From Prosthecobacter debontii (lineage in GTDB: Bacteria; Verrucomicrobiota; Verrucomicrobiia; Verrucomicrobiales; Akkermansiaceae): a stretch of 38,361 nt of DNA. The stretch spans positions 1 to 38,361 of the forward strand of contig CAMCBV010000029.1 in the NCBI GenBank assembly GCA_945873125.1. The letters are read 5' to 3'. Position 1 is the first letter of the stretch, and each line of letters starts with the position of its first letter. Shown here one piece after another: positions 9,181 to 17,516 of the stretch. A program made the translations under genes and the position numbers. The notes beneath the pieces were generated by a model. The model saw only the letters and a list, made by a program, of their open reading frames with translations. It was not told the DNA's origin and made no database searches.

Positions 9181-10314
9181 TCACTCCTTCCTCGCCGCTG
9201 CGATCTCCGCGATCAGGCGGTGCAGCACCATCCGATGATCGAGCCCGGTGGTGACCAAAGCTTGGTCGGCGCGCTGGGTTTGCTCCATGACGTGTTGCAA
9301 CCCATCGAGATCATAATTTTTCACATTCGGCACGGCTAGGAAAATAGGATAAACATTCACACCCGAGCCGTCTTTTTTCTGAGGCAACCATGCGCGATCC
9401 GACGCTGGCAAGCGGTTCAGCGCGCCAGCAAACGCGCCGTAGTTTCCGGATGGAGCTTTGAATTTTTCGAGGATGAGTTTTGCCATGTAAAGGTTACGCA
9501 CCACATTGATGATCGATGCGCGCATGATCCCGATGGCGGATTCCTCGGCCGAGAGTTGCTCATCAACGAGCTGAATGGCGCGCACCACATTGCCTTTTTG
9601 GATCGCCTGCCCGATCTCGAATATCAGGGCTTCCCGACTCAATGGCACCAACGTGCGTACGTCGTCTAGCGTTACAACCCGTCGTTCTTTCCCCAGAAAC
9701 AAATCAAGCTTCTCCAGCTCATTGGTGATCTGCTTTGACTGCTCTCCAGCTAGCATGATGAATAACTCCAACGCCTCGTTTTCAAATTTTAAGCCGAGCT
9801 CTTTCGCTCGCCCCTCAACCAACATTCCAACCTGATCTTCCCAGCCATCCTTGCTGATATCGATTTTATCGTAACTCTGAACCGCCGCGCTTTTCTCAAG
9901 AAATTTCCAGAACGATTTCCGCTTATCGATCTTGTCAGCGGAGATTAGAAACTTGATCCCGCTCGGCAACCCCTTTTCCAAAATTCCACGCAGCATCTCC
10001 ACACCTGCCTCGGTTCGCTGGGCGCGACCGGTGACGTCATCACCCAGAAAATTCACATTCCGCAACCACACGACCTTGTCCCCCCCGAACATCGGCATGG
10101 TCATCAGAGATTGTGATGCGCTGGCACAAATTTCATAAGCACCCTCGGAGTTATCCGCGTTACCCTCGATGGTCTCATGCGTGAAGCCATCGTCATTTCC
10201 ACCCGTGAGTTCATTATAAAGCAAAAGAGCCTCCTCCCTGACCATGCCGTCATCGCTACCCACGATCACATGGAAATTCGCATTCTCGGAAATCTTCTTC
10301 TTTGTCGTCGCCAC
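9181..10314 (-). CDS. holA: DNA polymerase III delta subunit
   Basis: 377 aa, the normal size for HolA, the clamp-loader subunit that opens the sliding clamp. Recognisable elements: N-terminal FHVIVGSDDGMVREEALLLY, the GDKVVWLRNVNFL strand, and LISADKIDKRKSFWKFLEK. The central helical part carries FEIGQAIQKGNVVRAIQLVDEQL and the collar domain is at the C-terminus (about 230-377). The start at 10314 is GTG. It faces away from leuC across a 316-bp gap that holds a large inverted-repeat element, and it converges with the TonB receptor gene. Confidence 0.88.
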   Translation of the reverse strand: MATTKKKISENANFHVIVGSDDGMVREEALLLYNELTGGNDDGFTHETIEGNADNSEGAYEICASASQSLMTMPMFGGDKVVWLRNVNFLGDDVTGRAQRTEAGVEMLRGILEKGLPSGIKFLISADKIDKRKSFWKFLEKSAAVQSYDKIDISKDGWEDQVGMLVEGRAKELGLKFENEALELFIMLAGEQSKQITNELEKLDLFLGKERRVVTLDDVRTLVPLSREALIFEIGQAIQKGNVVRAIQLVDEQLSAEESAIGIMRASIINVVRNLYMAKLILEKFKAPSGNYGAFAGALNRLPASDRAWLPQKKDGSGVNVYPIFLAVPNVKNYDLDGLQHVMEQTQRADQALVTTGLDHRMVLHRLIAEIAAARKE

Positions 10315-10325
10315 ACCCGAGGTTT

Positions 10326-10362
10326 AGCGGGAAATTTCAAACTTCAAAATTCAAATCTCAGG
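10326..10362. repeat. AT-rich TTCAAA repeat (family B)
   Basis: Iterated TTCAAA/CTTCAAAATTCAAAT units lie just upstream of holA. Similar text occurs before the YjdF gene (about 3551-3573), between leuC and leuD (about 12060-12089), before pyrC (about 36837-36877), and inside purL (29003-29030). Confidence 0.55.
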
Positions 10363-10390
10363 AAAATTGGGAAAACCACGAAAAGCAGGA

Positions 10391-10541
10391 GGAACCACGA
10401 ATTTCACGAATGACACGAATTCTTAGAGAGAGTTGGCTAATCTTGAATTCATTCTCAAATTCTTAAAAGGATTTTCAGAATAGCGTATCTAAGACAAATT
10501 TAAGTCTCCCATTCGTGTTATTCGTGAAATTCGTGGTTAAA
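10391..10541. repeat. CACGAAT inverted-repeat element (copy A3, most intact)
   Basis: The left arm at 10393-10420 begins AACCACGAATTTCACGAATG. The right arm at 10511-10538 is its reverse complement with one mismatch over 28 bp. About 90 bp of unrelated AT-rich sequence separates them. A further partial unit, AACCACGAAAAGC, sits just to the left. It lies between the divergent holA and leuC genes, so it is in both upstream regions. Confidence 0.85.
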
Positions 10542-10603
10542 ATCTCTTCCAAACCCGAATTTTGGGAGTTGAGTTTTCCTCGTCCCCTATCCACATTCCC
10601 GCC

Positions 10604-10622
10604 CCGCCGCAAATCACGGCGG
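10604..10622 (+). promoter_or_regulatory. GC-rich hairpin in the leuC leader
   Basis: CCGCCG and CGGCGG are separated by 7 nt and end 8 bases before the leuC ATG. The hairpin would overlap the ribosome-binding region. Whether it controls translation is unknown. Confidence 0.4.
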
Positions 10623-10630
10623 TTTAAGCC

Positions 10631-12055
10631 ATGGGAAAAAGTCTGTTTCAAAAAGTCTGGGATTCACACCGCGTCGGCACTTTAGGTGACGGCCGCACAC
10701 AACTCTTTATCGGCACCCACCTCATCCACGAGGTGACTTCGCCTCAAGCCTTCGGCATGCTGCGCGACCTCGGGCTGAAGGTGAAATTCCCCCAGCGCAC
10801 TTTCGCGACCATCGACCACATCGTCCCAACCGAAAACCAAGACCAACCCGCCGATCCACTTGCTGCGGAGATGATCGATGCGATACGCAAGAACTGCGAT
10901 GATTTCGGCATCACCTATTTCGACCTCAAATCCGGCAAGCAAGGCATTGTTCATGTCGTCGGTCCGGAGCAAGGCATTACCCAACCCGGCACCACCATTG
11001 CTTGCGGCGACTCCCACACCGCCACCCATGGCGCGTTCGGTGCGATCGCATTCGGCATCGGAACCAGCCAAGTCCGCGACGTCTTGGCGACCCAGACCAT
11101 CGCGTTGCAGGAAATGAAAGTCCGCCGCATTGAGGTCAACGGCAATCTTCGTCCGGGTGTCTATGCAAAAGACGTCATCCTGCACATCATCCGCTTGCTT
11201 GGCGCCAACGGCGGCATCGGCTATGCTTATGAATATGCCGGAGATGTATTTGACCGCATGTCGATGGAAGAGCGTATGACCGTTTGCAACATGTCCATCG
11301 AAGGTGGTGCGCGCTGCGGTTACGTCAATCCCGATGCCAAAACCATCGCTTACCTTCAAGGCCGGCCATACGTGGATAATAAGAACTTCGAAGAAACCGC
11401 CGCACGCTGGTTGTCGTTCGCTTCGGACGCGGATGCGCATTTTGATGACATCGTGAAAATCGCCGCCGAGGACATCGAGCCTACCGTCACATGGGGTATT
11501 TCTCCGGACGCAGGCATCTCCATCACAGAAAACATTCCTGACCCCCTCACCGCCCCTTCCCCGGAGCAAAAGGCCAGCATCGAAGAAGCTCTCGCTTACA
11601 TGAAACTTCCCGCCGGCACTCCGATCCAAGGCGTGAAAATCGATGTCGCCTTCCTCGGTTCCTGCACCAACGGCCGGATCTCCGACTTCCGCGAAGTGGC
11701 GAAATACATCAAAGGCCACAAGGTCGCAGCGAACGTGAAAGCGATCGCCGTTCCCGGCTCACAAATCGTCGCGATCCAATGCGAACAAGAAGGCATTCCG
11801 GAAATTTTCCGCGAGGCAGGCTTCGAGTGGCGCGCAGCAGGTTGCTCGATGTGCCTTGCGATGAACCCCGATAAACTCATCGGTGATCAACTTTGCGCTT
11901 CCTCTTCAAACCGCAATTTCAAAGGTCGCCAGGGCTCCCCAACCGGACGCACCATCCTCATGTCACCCGTCATGGTCGCAGCTGCCGCCATCAAAGGCGA
12001 GATCACCGATGCCCGCGAAATCTTCGACCTAACAGAATCTGCCGCCGTCGCTTGA
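10631..12055 (+). CDS. leuC: 3-isopropylmalate dehydratase large subunit
   Basis: 474 aa, full length for LeuC. It isomerises 2-isopropylmalate to 3-isopropylmalate in leucine biosynthesis, in the cytoplasm, with LeuD. The aconitase-type features are present: [23 protein letters not shown], and the three [4Fe-4S] cysteines in FLGSCTNGR and [13 protein letters not shown]. The C-terminus has [11 protein letters not shown] and SPVMVAAAA. The ATG at 10631 fits the family N-terminus ([11 protein letters not shown]). leuD follows after 34 bp, so the two are probably co-transcribed. The long antisense open frame on the other strand is a composition effect. Confidence 0.96.
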   Translation: MGKSLFQKVWDSHRVGTLGDGRTQLFIGTHLIHEVTSPQAFGMLRDLGLKVKFPQRTFATIDHIVPTENQDQPADPLAAEMIDAIRKNCDDFGITYFDLKSGKQGIVHVVGPEQGITQPGTTIACGDSHTATHGAFGAIAFGIGTSQVRDVLATQTIALQEMKVRRIEVNGNLRPGVYAKDVILHIIRLLGANGGIGYAYEYAGDVFDRMSMEERMTVCNMSIEGGARCGYVNPDAKTIAYLQGRPYVDNKNFEETAARWLSFASDADAHFDDIVKIAAEDIEPTVTWGISPDAGISITENIPDPLTAPSPEQKASIEEALAYMKLPAGTPIQGVKIDVAFLGSCTNGRISDFREVAKYIKGHKVAANVKAIAVPGSQIVAIQCEQEGIPEIFREAGFEWRAAGCSMCLAMNPDKLIGDQLCASSSNRNFKGRQGSPTGRTILMSPVMVAAAAIKGEITDAREIFDLTESAAVA

Positions 12056-12059
12056 ACGA

Positions 12060-12089
12060 TTAAGAACTTAAAATTTAGAATTTCAAATT
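12060..12089. repeat. AT-rich repeat in the leuC-leuD gap (family B-like)
   Basis: The short gap is almost entirely AGAACTTAAAATTTAGAATT-type sequence, close to the TTCAAA/TTTAGA text seen upstream of several other genes here. No Shine-Dalgarno sequence is evident in front of leuD. Confidence 0.4.
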
Positions 12090-12692
12090 ATGGCCCTCGA
12101 CCCCGTCAAACAAGTTTCCGGAACCGGAGTTTTCATTCCCGGTGCGGATATCGATACCGACCGCATCATCCCGGCTCGTTTCATGAAATGCGTCACCTTC
12201 GACGGACTCGGAGAATTCGCGTTCTACGATGTCCGTTTCGATTCCGAAACCGGCAAAAAAACCAGTCACCCACTCAACGATGAGCGCTTCAAAGACGCAT
12301 CGATCCTGATCGCTGGCGTCAACTTCGGTTGCGGCTCTTCCCGTGAGCACGCTCCGCAGTCTCTCCGCAAATACGGATTCAACGCCGTGATCGCCGAGTC
12401 GTTTGCTGAAATTTTCTACGGCAACTCCACCACTCTCGCGATGCCGTGCGTGATGGCCGCAGCCGATGACATCGCCGCACTTCGCGCCGCGGTTGAGAGC
12501 GATCCGACTACTGAAATCACGATCGATGTCGAAGCACTCCGCGTGCGCAGTTCAAGCGGTCTCGACTTCGCGGTAAAAATGCCCGAATCCGCTCGCGAGG
12601 CCTTGGTTTCGGGTCGCTGGGATCCGATCCAAGAACTGCTCGACAACGATGCAGCGATCAACGATCGCGCCAAAGCGCTTCACTACGTTTAA
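12090..12692 (+). CDS. leuD: 3-isopropylmalate dehydratase small subunit
   Basis: 200 aa, typical LeuD length. It supplies the swivelling domain that completes the active site with LeuC. Motifs: GADIDTDRIIPARFMK near the N-terminus and GVNFGCGSSREHAPQ in the middle, followed by VIAESFAEIFYGN. It sits 34 bp after leuC in the same orientation. The palindrome ACGTTTAAACGT spans the stop codon (about 12685-12696). Confidence 0.96.
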   Translation: MALDPVKQVSGTGVFIPGADIDTDRIIPARFMKCVTFDGLGEFAFYDVRFDSETGKKTSHPLNDERFKDASILIAGVNFGCGSSREHAPQSLRKYGFNAVIAESFAEIFYGNSTTLAMPCVMAAADDIAALRAAVESDPTTEITIDVEALRVRSSSGLDFAVKMPESAREALVSGRWDPIQELLDNDAAINDRAKALHYV

Positions 12693-12723
12693 ACGTAAAA
12701 GTGCAGTTCCAGCAGTTTTACGG

Positions 12724-12818
12724 CGTTCTTCGTTCTTGTTCTTAGTTCTTGGTTCGCCAATGCGAAGGCGCGAAGCTCAACAAAGAACAAAGAACAAAGA
12801 ACAAAGAACCAGGAACCC
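12724..12818. repeat. AAAGAAC inverted-repeat element (family D)
   Basis: The left arm (about 12724-12754) is TTCTTCGTTCTTGTTCTTAG-like. The right arm (about 12780-12818) has four tandem AAAGAAC/ACAAAGA units ending CCAGGAACC. The centre is only about 25 bp, with a small TTCGCC/GGCGCGAA stem. An open frame runs through the right arm into the following gene, which makes that gene look longer than it is. Confidence 0.75.
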
Positions 12819-12847
12819 ATAACACTGAATCGTCAGCAAGTTTGCCC

Positions 12848-13591
12848 ATGAATCCAACAGACAATCCCCCCAAAGGCGTTGCCCTGTTCGACATGGACGG
12901 CACCTTGCTCGCTTGGGACTGTCAACTGCTTTTCCGCCATCACGTCATCCATGAACAGCCGCTGCGTGGTCTCGCTGTGATCCTGTTCCTGAAATTCCTA
13001 CCCTTCGCAGGCTTGCTTGGAACAGAAAACATGAAGCGCGTTTTCCATGCGTTTCTCTGGAAGATGCCACCGGAACAACTCGCCGAACTTTCTCAAAGTT
13101 TCGCCATAAAACTTTTGCCCAGCATTTACCCGGAACTGAAATCAGCCATCGAAAAGCACCGCACAGCCGGACATTTCACCATCCTGAGTTCTGCCAGCCC
13201 AGAGTGCTATGTGGCGGAAGTTGGCAAACTTCTCGGCTTCGATCTCTCGCTGGGAACGGTTTTGGAAAACCATCTCTTGTTCCCCGATCTTGTGAATCAC
13301 AAAGGCGCAAACAAGGTCACCCGCCTGCGCAAACAACTCCCACCGTCCTTTTTCCATGAGGACAAGCTGATCCATTCCCATGGCTATACCGACAGTATCG
13401 CAGATCTGCCGATGTTGGAAATTTGCCATCAAGCCACCGTGGTGAATCCGAAAACCGCGCTCACCGAAATCGCCGAGCAAAACGGCTGGACCATTCTGCG
13501 CCCCGCCCTGCCCTGGAAGTCATCGTTTGAAAAATCATGGCGCGTCCTGCTACTTCTGCTCGGCATCGGCAAAAATCCAGCCAAGCTCTGA
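12848..13591 (+). CDS. HAD-superfamily hydrolase, subfamily IB (PSPase-like)
   Basis: 247 aa from the ATG at 12848. The frame opens at 12749, but those 33 extra residues are translated from the AAAGAAC repeat and are Lys/Asn/Glu-rich. HAD motif I VALFDMDGTLLAWD is near the N-terminus, motif II TILSSASPE follows mid-protein, and the late HSHGYTDSIADLPML region supplies motif III/IV with acidic residues. The fold fits small-molecule phosphatases such as phosphoserine phosphatase-like or phospholipid-linked enzymes. The substrate is not identifiable. It ends 4 bp before lnt, so it is likely translationally coupled to it; this hints at an envelope lipid role but does not prove one. Confidence 0.85.
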   Translation: MNPTDNPPKGVALFDMDGTLLAWDCQLLFRHHVIHEQPLRGLAVILFLKFLPFAGLLGTENMKRVFHAFLWKMPPEQLAELSQSFAIKLLPSIYPELKSAIEKHRTAGHFTILSSASPECYVAEVGKLLGFDLSLGTVLENHLLFPDLVNHKGANKVTRLRKQLPPSFFHEDKLIHSHGYTDSIADLPMLEICHQATVVNPKTALTEIAEQNGWTILRPALPWKSSFEKSWRVLLLLLGIGKNPAKL

Positions 13592-13595
13592 CCCC

Positions 13596-15398
13596 ATGTT
13601 ACGTCGCGCAAACATTCTTCGCCTCATCGCCATCTTGGTCTCAGGCTTGATGACCGCGTTACTGTTTCCGCCTTTCTCATTTTCCATGTTTGCATGGATC
13701 TGCATGATTCCGTTGCTCATCGCCGTCTGGAGTATCGATGGCAAGCATCGCGCGAAAAAAGGTTTTCTCATCGGCTATCTCGCAGGCGCAATCAGCTTCG
13801 GCATCCAAGTCTCCTGGTTATCCACCGTCTCATGGCTTGGTCCGATCGTGCTTGCAGCTTATCTCGCCATCTACTGGGGCATCTTCGGGGCTTTTGCCGC
13901 ATCGCTTGGGAATCCATGGCATCAGAAAAACGGCATCAGCGATACTCCGGCACGCAGTCTTTTCAATGCCTTCACCCACGCTGCGATCTTTGCTGGCCTG
14001 GAAGTCGCTCGGGGTTGGGTATTCACGGGCTTCAGCTGGAACGGCTTGGGCGTCGCCTTCCATGAAACCCTCGCGATGTCTCAAGTCGCCGACCTTTTAG
14101 GTGTCGCCGGGCTTTCCTTGATGCTGGTGTTTTTCCAAGCCGTCATGGTCCAGTGCGCGCGTCGCCTAATCCGCGCAGCTTCAGAAGGGACACGCCGCCC
14201 CCCACGTTGGGATTTCATGGTCGCTTCCTTGGCGATCGGTGCTCTGCTCGGCTATGGCATCCTGAGAATTTCTCTCGAAACCGCCAAGCCATCGGTAAGC
14301 CTTAAAGCACTCTTGGTCCAAATCAACATTCCCCACGAGGGAGCCCAAGTGCTCTGGCCCTCAGAGCAAGTGCATTTGGCTTACGAAGAGGAAACCCTCG
14401 AAGCTCTCAAAAAAATTGCAGATCAGGATGAGAAAAACCTTCAAGCTGCGATGCAAAAAAGCTCTGAGGGTGAGGTCGCGCTCAACACACCGGACTGGGT
14501 GCTCTGGCCGGAAACCGCGCTCAATGGGCGTCTCCTCAGCACCGCTGATGGCCAATTCGGATCCTATCGTGAAAATATCGATACCATCTCCCGAGTCCGT
14601 GAAGCGGGAGGAAATTTCAAGCTCATCTACGGCGCCGTCGAAATCGAAGGTGAAGCGCGTGAAGACGGTCTCTATCAGAAAGAAAACGCCAGAATCTACA
14701 ATTCGATTGTCGTTGAAACTCCCACTGGCGACATCCAAACCTTCCGCAAGCATCATCTCGTCATTTTCGGGGAAACGATACCTTTGCTCGATACCTTTCC
14801 ATTCCTCAAAACCATTTACGAACAACAGTCGGGGCAAAAATATTACGGATCATTCACCGCAGGCAATTCACTTGAGCCTCTTGAGGTTGACCACAAGGGG
14901 CAGACCATCCAGATCATTCCCACGGTCTGTTTCGAGGATACCGTGCCGCGTCTGACTCGCCAGTTCATTCGCAACGCTCCCCAAATCATCGTGAACCTCA
15001 CCAACGACGGTTGGTTCAAAACCTCCCAGGCAGCTGCCCAACATTTCGCCAACTCACGCTTTCGCGCGATTGAGTTCCGCCGCCCGATGCTTCGCTGCGC
15101 CAATACCGGCGTCTCTGCCGCGATTACCACAACAGGCTCCACCGTTCACCCCAAAACCGGGAAAAACCAAGCGATCCTAGATGAAACCGGCAAATCCTTT
15201 GTCCGCGATAACCTGCTCACCGAACTCAGCATCCCCCTCAACCCAAGCACCACTCTATACTCTGTCATCGGCGATTGGGGGATCATCCTGCTCTCCCTGA
15301 TAGCGATCGGCATTTCTTTCGCATTTCCTAATCAATATCGACCCAAGGTCCACGACCTAAACGACCGCCTCTCTCGAAGAAAAGAGCCAAGAAAATAA
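13596..15398 (+). CDS. lnt: apolipoprotein N-acyltransferase
   Basis: 600 aa from the ATG at 13596; the open frame begins earlier inside the preceding gene. Lnt transfers a third acyl chain to the N-terminal cysteine of lipoproteins at the inner membrane. The first roughly 230 residues are multi-spanning hydrophobic helices. The nitrilase domain carries the Glu-Lys-Cys triad candidates: E in WPETALNGR, K in FRKHHLVIFGE, and C in IPTVCFEDTVP. A final transmembrane helix follows near residues 560-580. It is slightly longer than the E. coli enzyme (512 aa). It is the last gene before a strong terminator. Confidence 0.93.
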   Translation: MLRRANILRLIAILVSGLMTALLFPPFSFSMFAWICMIPLLIAVWSIDGKHRAKKGFLIGYLAGAISFGIQVSWLSTVSWLGPIVLAAYLAIYWGIFGAFAASLGNPWHQKNGISDTPARSLFNAFTHAAIFAGLEVARGWVFTGFSWNGLGVAFHETLAMSQVADLLGVAGLSLMLVFFQAVMVQCARRLIRAASEGTRRPPRWDFMVASLAIGALLGYGILRISLETAKPSVSLKALLVQINIPHEGAQVLWPSEQVHLAYEEETLEALKKIADQDEKNLQAAMQKSSEGEVALNTPDWVLWPETALNGRLLSTADGQFGSYRENIDTISRVREAGGNFKLIYGAVEIEGEAREDGLYQKENARIYNSIVVETPTGDIQTFRKHHLVIFGETIPLLDTFPFLKTIYEQQSGQKYYGSFTAGNSLEPLEVDHKGQTIQIIPTVCFEDTVPRLTRQFIRNAPQIIVNLTNDGWFKTSQAAAQHFANSRFRAIEFRRPMLRCANTGVSAAITTTGSTVHPKTGKNQAILDETGKSFVRDNLLTELSIPLNPSTTLYSVIGDWGIILLSLIAIGISFAFPNQYRPKVHDLNDRLSRRKEPRK

Positions 15399-15399
15399 T

Positions 15400-15452
15400 A
15401 GCCTCAGATTTTCCTACAAAACCAACTGTTAGGTAAAATCAGGCTTTTTTTA
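15400..15452 (+). terminator. Rho-independent terminator after lnt
   Basis: GCCTCAGATTTTCCTA (15401-15416) pairs with TAGGTAAAATCAGGC (15430-15444), with one bulge or mismatch, followed directly by a run of seven T. It closes the leuC-leuD-HAD-lnt unit. Confidence 0.85.
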
Positions 15453-15579
15453 CTTGTGGCCATCACATGAGATGCTTGTTTAGTGCCGAATTTTGTCATT
15501 TACACCTTCCAATAGGAGGATTTTGGCATCATTTCAGCTTTATCCCCCAAAGACTCATCCCTTTTCTCTCACTTCTCAA

Positions 15580-16269
15580 ATGACTTCGCCCCAGTTGCCT
15601 ATCTCTCCCAACCGCATCATTACCCCCGAATCCCCAGCTTTTCTCAGCCGCCGCAGCGTGATCAGCTCGCTGGGTCTCGCGACGACTGCCATGTTCTCAG
15701 GCTCCTTAAACGCCTCAGCCGCATGGCTCGGATCAAAAAATGAGGACGTTCCGGTGGTGAAATTGAAAACTGCTGGAAACACATCCAAACCCAGCCAGAA
15801 AATCGGTGGATTTGATGAAACATGGGTGCGCCTGCAGGGAAAAAATCTCAATTATTACGCCAACTACATCCATTCCCTGAAGCTTCGCAACATCAGTGCT
15901 CAACAAGTCATCGAAGCCCATGTGAACAAGCGTGGACAGGTATGGAATTCCCTCCCGCCACGCCAATGGTGGACACGCATCGGCTATACCCTGCGGGTGG
16001 TCGATCGCATCTCCTCCGAGATGCGTGTCCCCGTCAAAGAAATCGTCTCCGCCTACCGCACCCCGAAATACAACGCGCTTTGTCGCGGAGCAAAAAGCCA
16101 CTCATGGCATCTGGCAAACGTGGCTGTTGATGTGCGCTTCGCGACCTCAGCCCGCCAAGTTAGCTCAGCCTCTCGCAGTCTCCGTGACCGCGGACTCTTC
16201 AAAGGCGGCGTCGGAAGCTATTCGAGCTTCACCCATATCGACACACGTGGCACCAATGTGAATTGGTGA
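15580..16269 (+). CDS. Tat-exported M15-like / DUF882 (YcbK) family protein
   Basis: 229 aa from the ATG at 15580; an upstream TTG at 15493 is less likely. The twin-arginine signal SRRSVISSLGLATTA, with an Ala-rich cleavage region, predicts Tat export. The C-terminal domain (about 140-229) is of the peptidase M15A/DUF882 type: VSAYRTPKYNALCRGAKSHSWHLANVAVDVRF, with His and Asp in the metal-site pattern, and a final FTHIDTRG. YcbK-type proteins act on, or bind, peptidoglycan peptides. Here the active-site set looks largely intact, but enzymatic activity is inferred. The next gene starts 23 bp downstream. Confidence 0.82.
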   Translation: MTSPQLPISPNRIITPESPAFLSRRSVISSLGLATTAMFSGSLNASAAWLGSKNEDVPVVKLKTAGNTSKPSQKIGGFDETWVRLQGKNLNYYANYIHSLKLRNISAQQVIEAHVNKRGQVWNSLPPRQWWTRIGYTLRVVDRISSEMRVPVKEIVSAYRTPKYNALCRGAKSHSWHLANVAVDVRFATSARQVSSASRSLRDRGLFKGGVGSYSSFTHIDTRGTNVNW

Positions 16270-16292
16270 TTTTTTCTTTCAGCAAACTTTAC

Positions 16293-16886
16293 ATGAGCCG
16301 TTTGCTGAAATCTTCCATCGCCTTGGGTGCTTCACCGCTGATCATCGGCACTCTGATCTATTTCACCTGGCGGCTCACTCGCTGGTCGTGGTTGGAGATG
16401 ATGGGACTGGCAACCCTTCTGATTGGGATCGTCGCATTTTTCGCTGGTATGATATGCCTGATCCTCCACTTAAAGCATCAGTCCAAGTCCAATCAAACAG
16501 CACAGCGCACCTTAATCATACGCACTTTACTGGTCGGAGGACTCCTGATCGTCAATTTTCCTGTGGCAGCCATTTATGCGAGCTCAGCAATTGATATTTC
16601 GACCCGCTATACCGTTCGAGTTTACAACGACAGCTTTCATGCGATTGAAAGTTTCGTGATCTTGGGACCAAACATCCAGACAGAGATGGGCCCTATTCCT
16701 GCCGGAAAAAAAGCCGTCCAACACAATTACCCGACAGGAGACGGCTGTCTCAGATTTACCGCACGCCAGGGACAAGTATGCTTTGATGGGGAATTGGAAG
16801 GATATGTCACTGGAAACTCAAGCGGTGACAAAAATGTCAGAGTAAGCAGCAAGGGAATCTATAAAATAAAAGACAACCTCCGTTGA
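16293..16886 (+). CDS. hypothetical membrane protein with C-terminal extracytoplasmic domain
   Basis: 197 aa from the ATG at 16293; TTG and GTG codons upstream overlap the previous gene and are less likely. Three hydrophobic helices are visible (about 8-26, 33-56 and 79-99). A beta-rich domain of about 95 residues follows: RYTVRVYNDS, ILGPNIQTEMGPIPAG, GDGCLRFTARQGQVCFDGELEG, with two cysteines that could form a disulfide. I do not recognise a family. It lies tightly between the M15-like protein and pgsA, suggesting co-transcription with envelope genes. Confidence 0.65.
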   Translation: MSRLLKSSIALGASPLIIGTLIYFTWRLTRWSWLEMMGLATLLIGIVAFFAGMICLILHLKHQSKSNQTAQRTLIIRTLLVGGLLIVNFPVAAIYASSAIDISTRYTVRVYNDSFHAIESFVILGPNIQTEMGPIPAGKKAVQHNYPTGDGCLRFTARQGQVCFDGELEGYVTGNSSGDKNVRVSSKGIYKIKDNLR

Positions 16887-16930
16887 TCGTTTCAGGTTTG
16901 TCTTTTCCCCAGCGCGCCTTAATGTGCGTT

Positions 16931-17506
16931 ATGACCCTTGCCACGAAAATTACCGTTCTCCGGCTTTTCCTGGTGCCTGTGTTTGCCACTCTCGCAATCG
17001 CCTACAGCGTTAAGGCGGATTGGGCAGAAAACCCCGAAACCCTGCGCTGGGCGGCTCTTTCCGTTTTCACCATCGCCGCCCTAAGTGACTGGTTGGACGG
17101 CTGGCTCGCCCGTCACTGCAATCAAGGTTCCGAACTCGGCGCGTTTCTCGATCCCATTGCCGACAAAGCCTTGGTTTTCTCCGCCATCCTCGTGCTCACC
17201 TTTTTTCAGTGGGACAAGGGAGAATGGGCCATTCCTCGCTGGTTCGCCGCATTGGTCATTTTCCGCGACTGCATGATCCTCATCGGGATTCGAATCCTCT
17301 ATTCGAAGCACTTAAAAGTGAAAATCAAACCCCATTGGTCTGGCAAGGCCTGCACCTTCAGCCTGTTTCTGGTGATCGGATGGGTCATGCTCAAAGCCAT
17401 TCCCCTCTCTCCTCTCTACCCATGTATCATCGCGGCCTTTTTCACCCTTTGGTCAACCATCGAATACTTCCGACAAGGTCTCGCCATGCTGCGCCAGGCA
17501 AACTAA
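16931..17506 (+). CDS. pgsA: CDP-diacylglycerol-glycerol-3-phosphate 3-phosphatidyltransferase
   Basis: About 191 aa from the ATG at 16931, whose MTLATKITVLRLFLVPVF matches the usual PgsA N-terminus; an ATG at 16922 is also possible. It makes phosphatidylglycerol phosphate in the inner membrane. The CDP-alcohol phosphotransferase signature D-x2-D-G-x2-A-R-x8-G-x3-D-x3-D is complete in DWLDGWLAR...GAFLDPIADK. Several transmembrane helices surround it. panC starts 10 bp after the stop. The related enzyme PssA is excluded only by overall resemblance, so the exact alcohol substrate is slightly uncertain. Confidence 0.85.
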   Translation: MTLATKITVLRLFLVPVFATLAIAYSVKADWAENPETLRWAALSVFTIAALSDWLDGWLARHCNQGSELGAFLDPIADKALVFSAILVLTFFQWDKGEWAIPRWFAALVIFRDCMILIGIRILYSKHLKVKIKPHWSGKACTFSLFLVIGWVMLKAIPLSPLYPCIIAAFFTLWSTIEYFRQGLAMLRQAN

Positions 17507-17516
17507 CAACATCATC

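Noticed and set aside
10391..10541. Reading the CACGAAT units as a CRISPR or transcription-factor operator array
   Set aside because: The units occur as two inverted arms in several unrelated gaps, including between convergent genes, which fits a dispersed repeat better than a gene-specific operator.
10682..11719. 345-codon open frame on the minus strand opposite leuC
   Set aside because: It lies entirely inside the clear leuC gene, its translation has no recognisable motifs, and long antisense frames are expected from the codon bias of this genome.
12724..12818. Possible CRISPR-like array at the AAAGAAC repeats
   Set aside because: The units are only about 7 bp and directly tandem, there are no spacers, and no cas genes are near.
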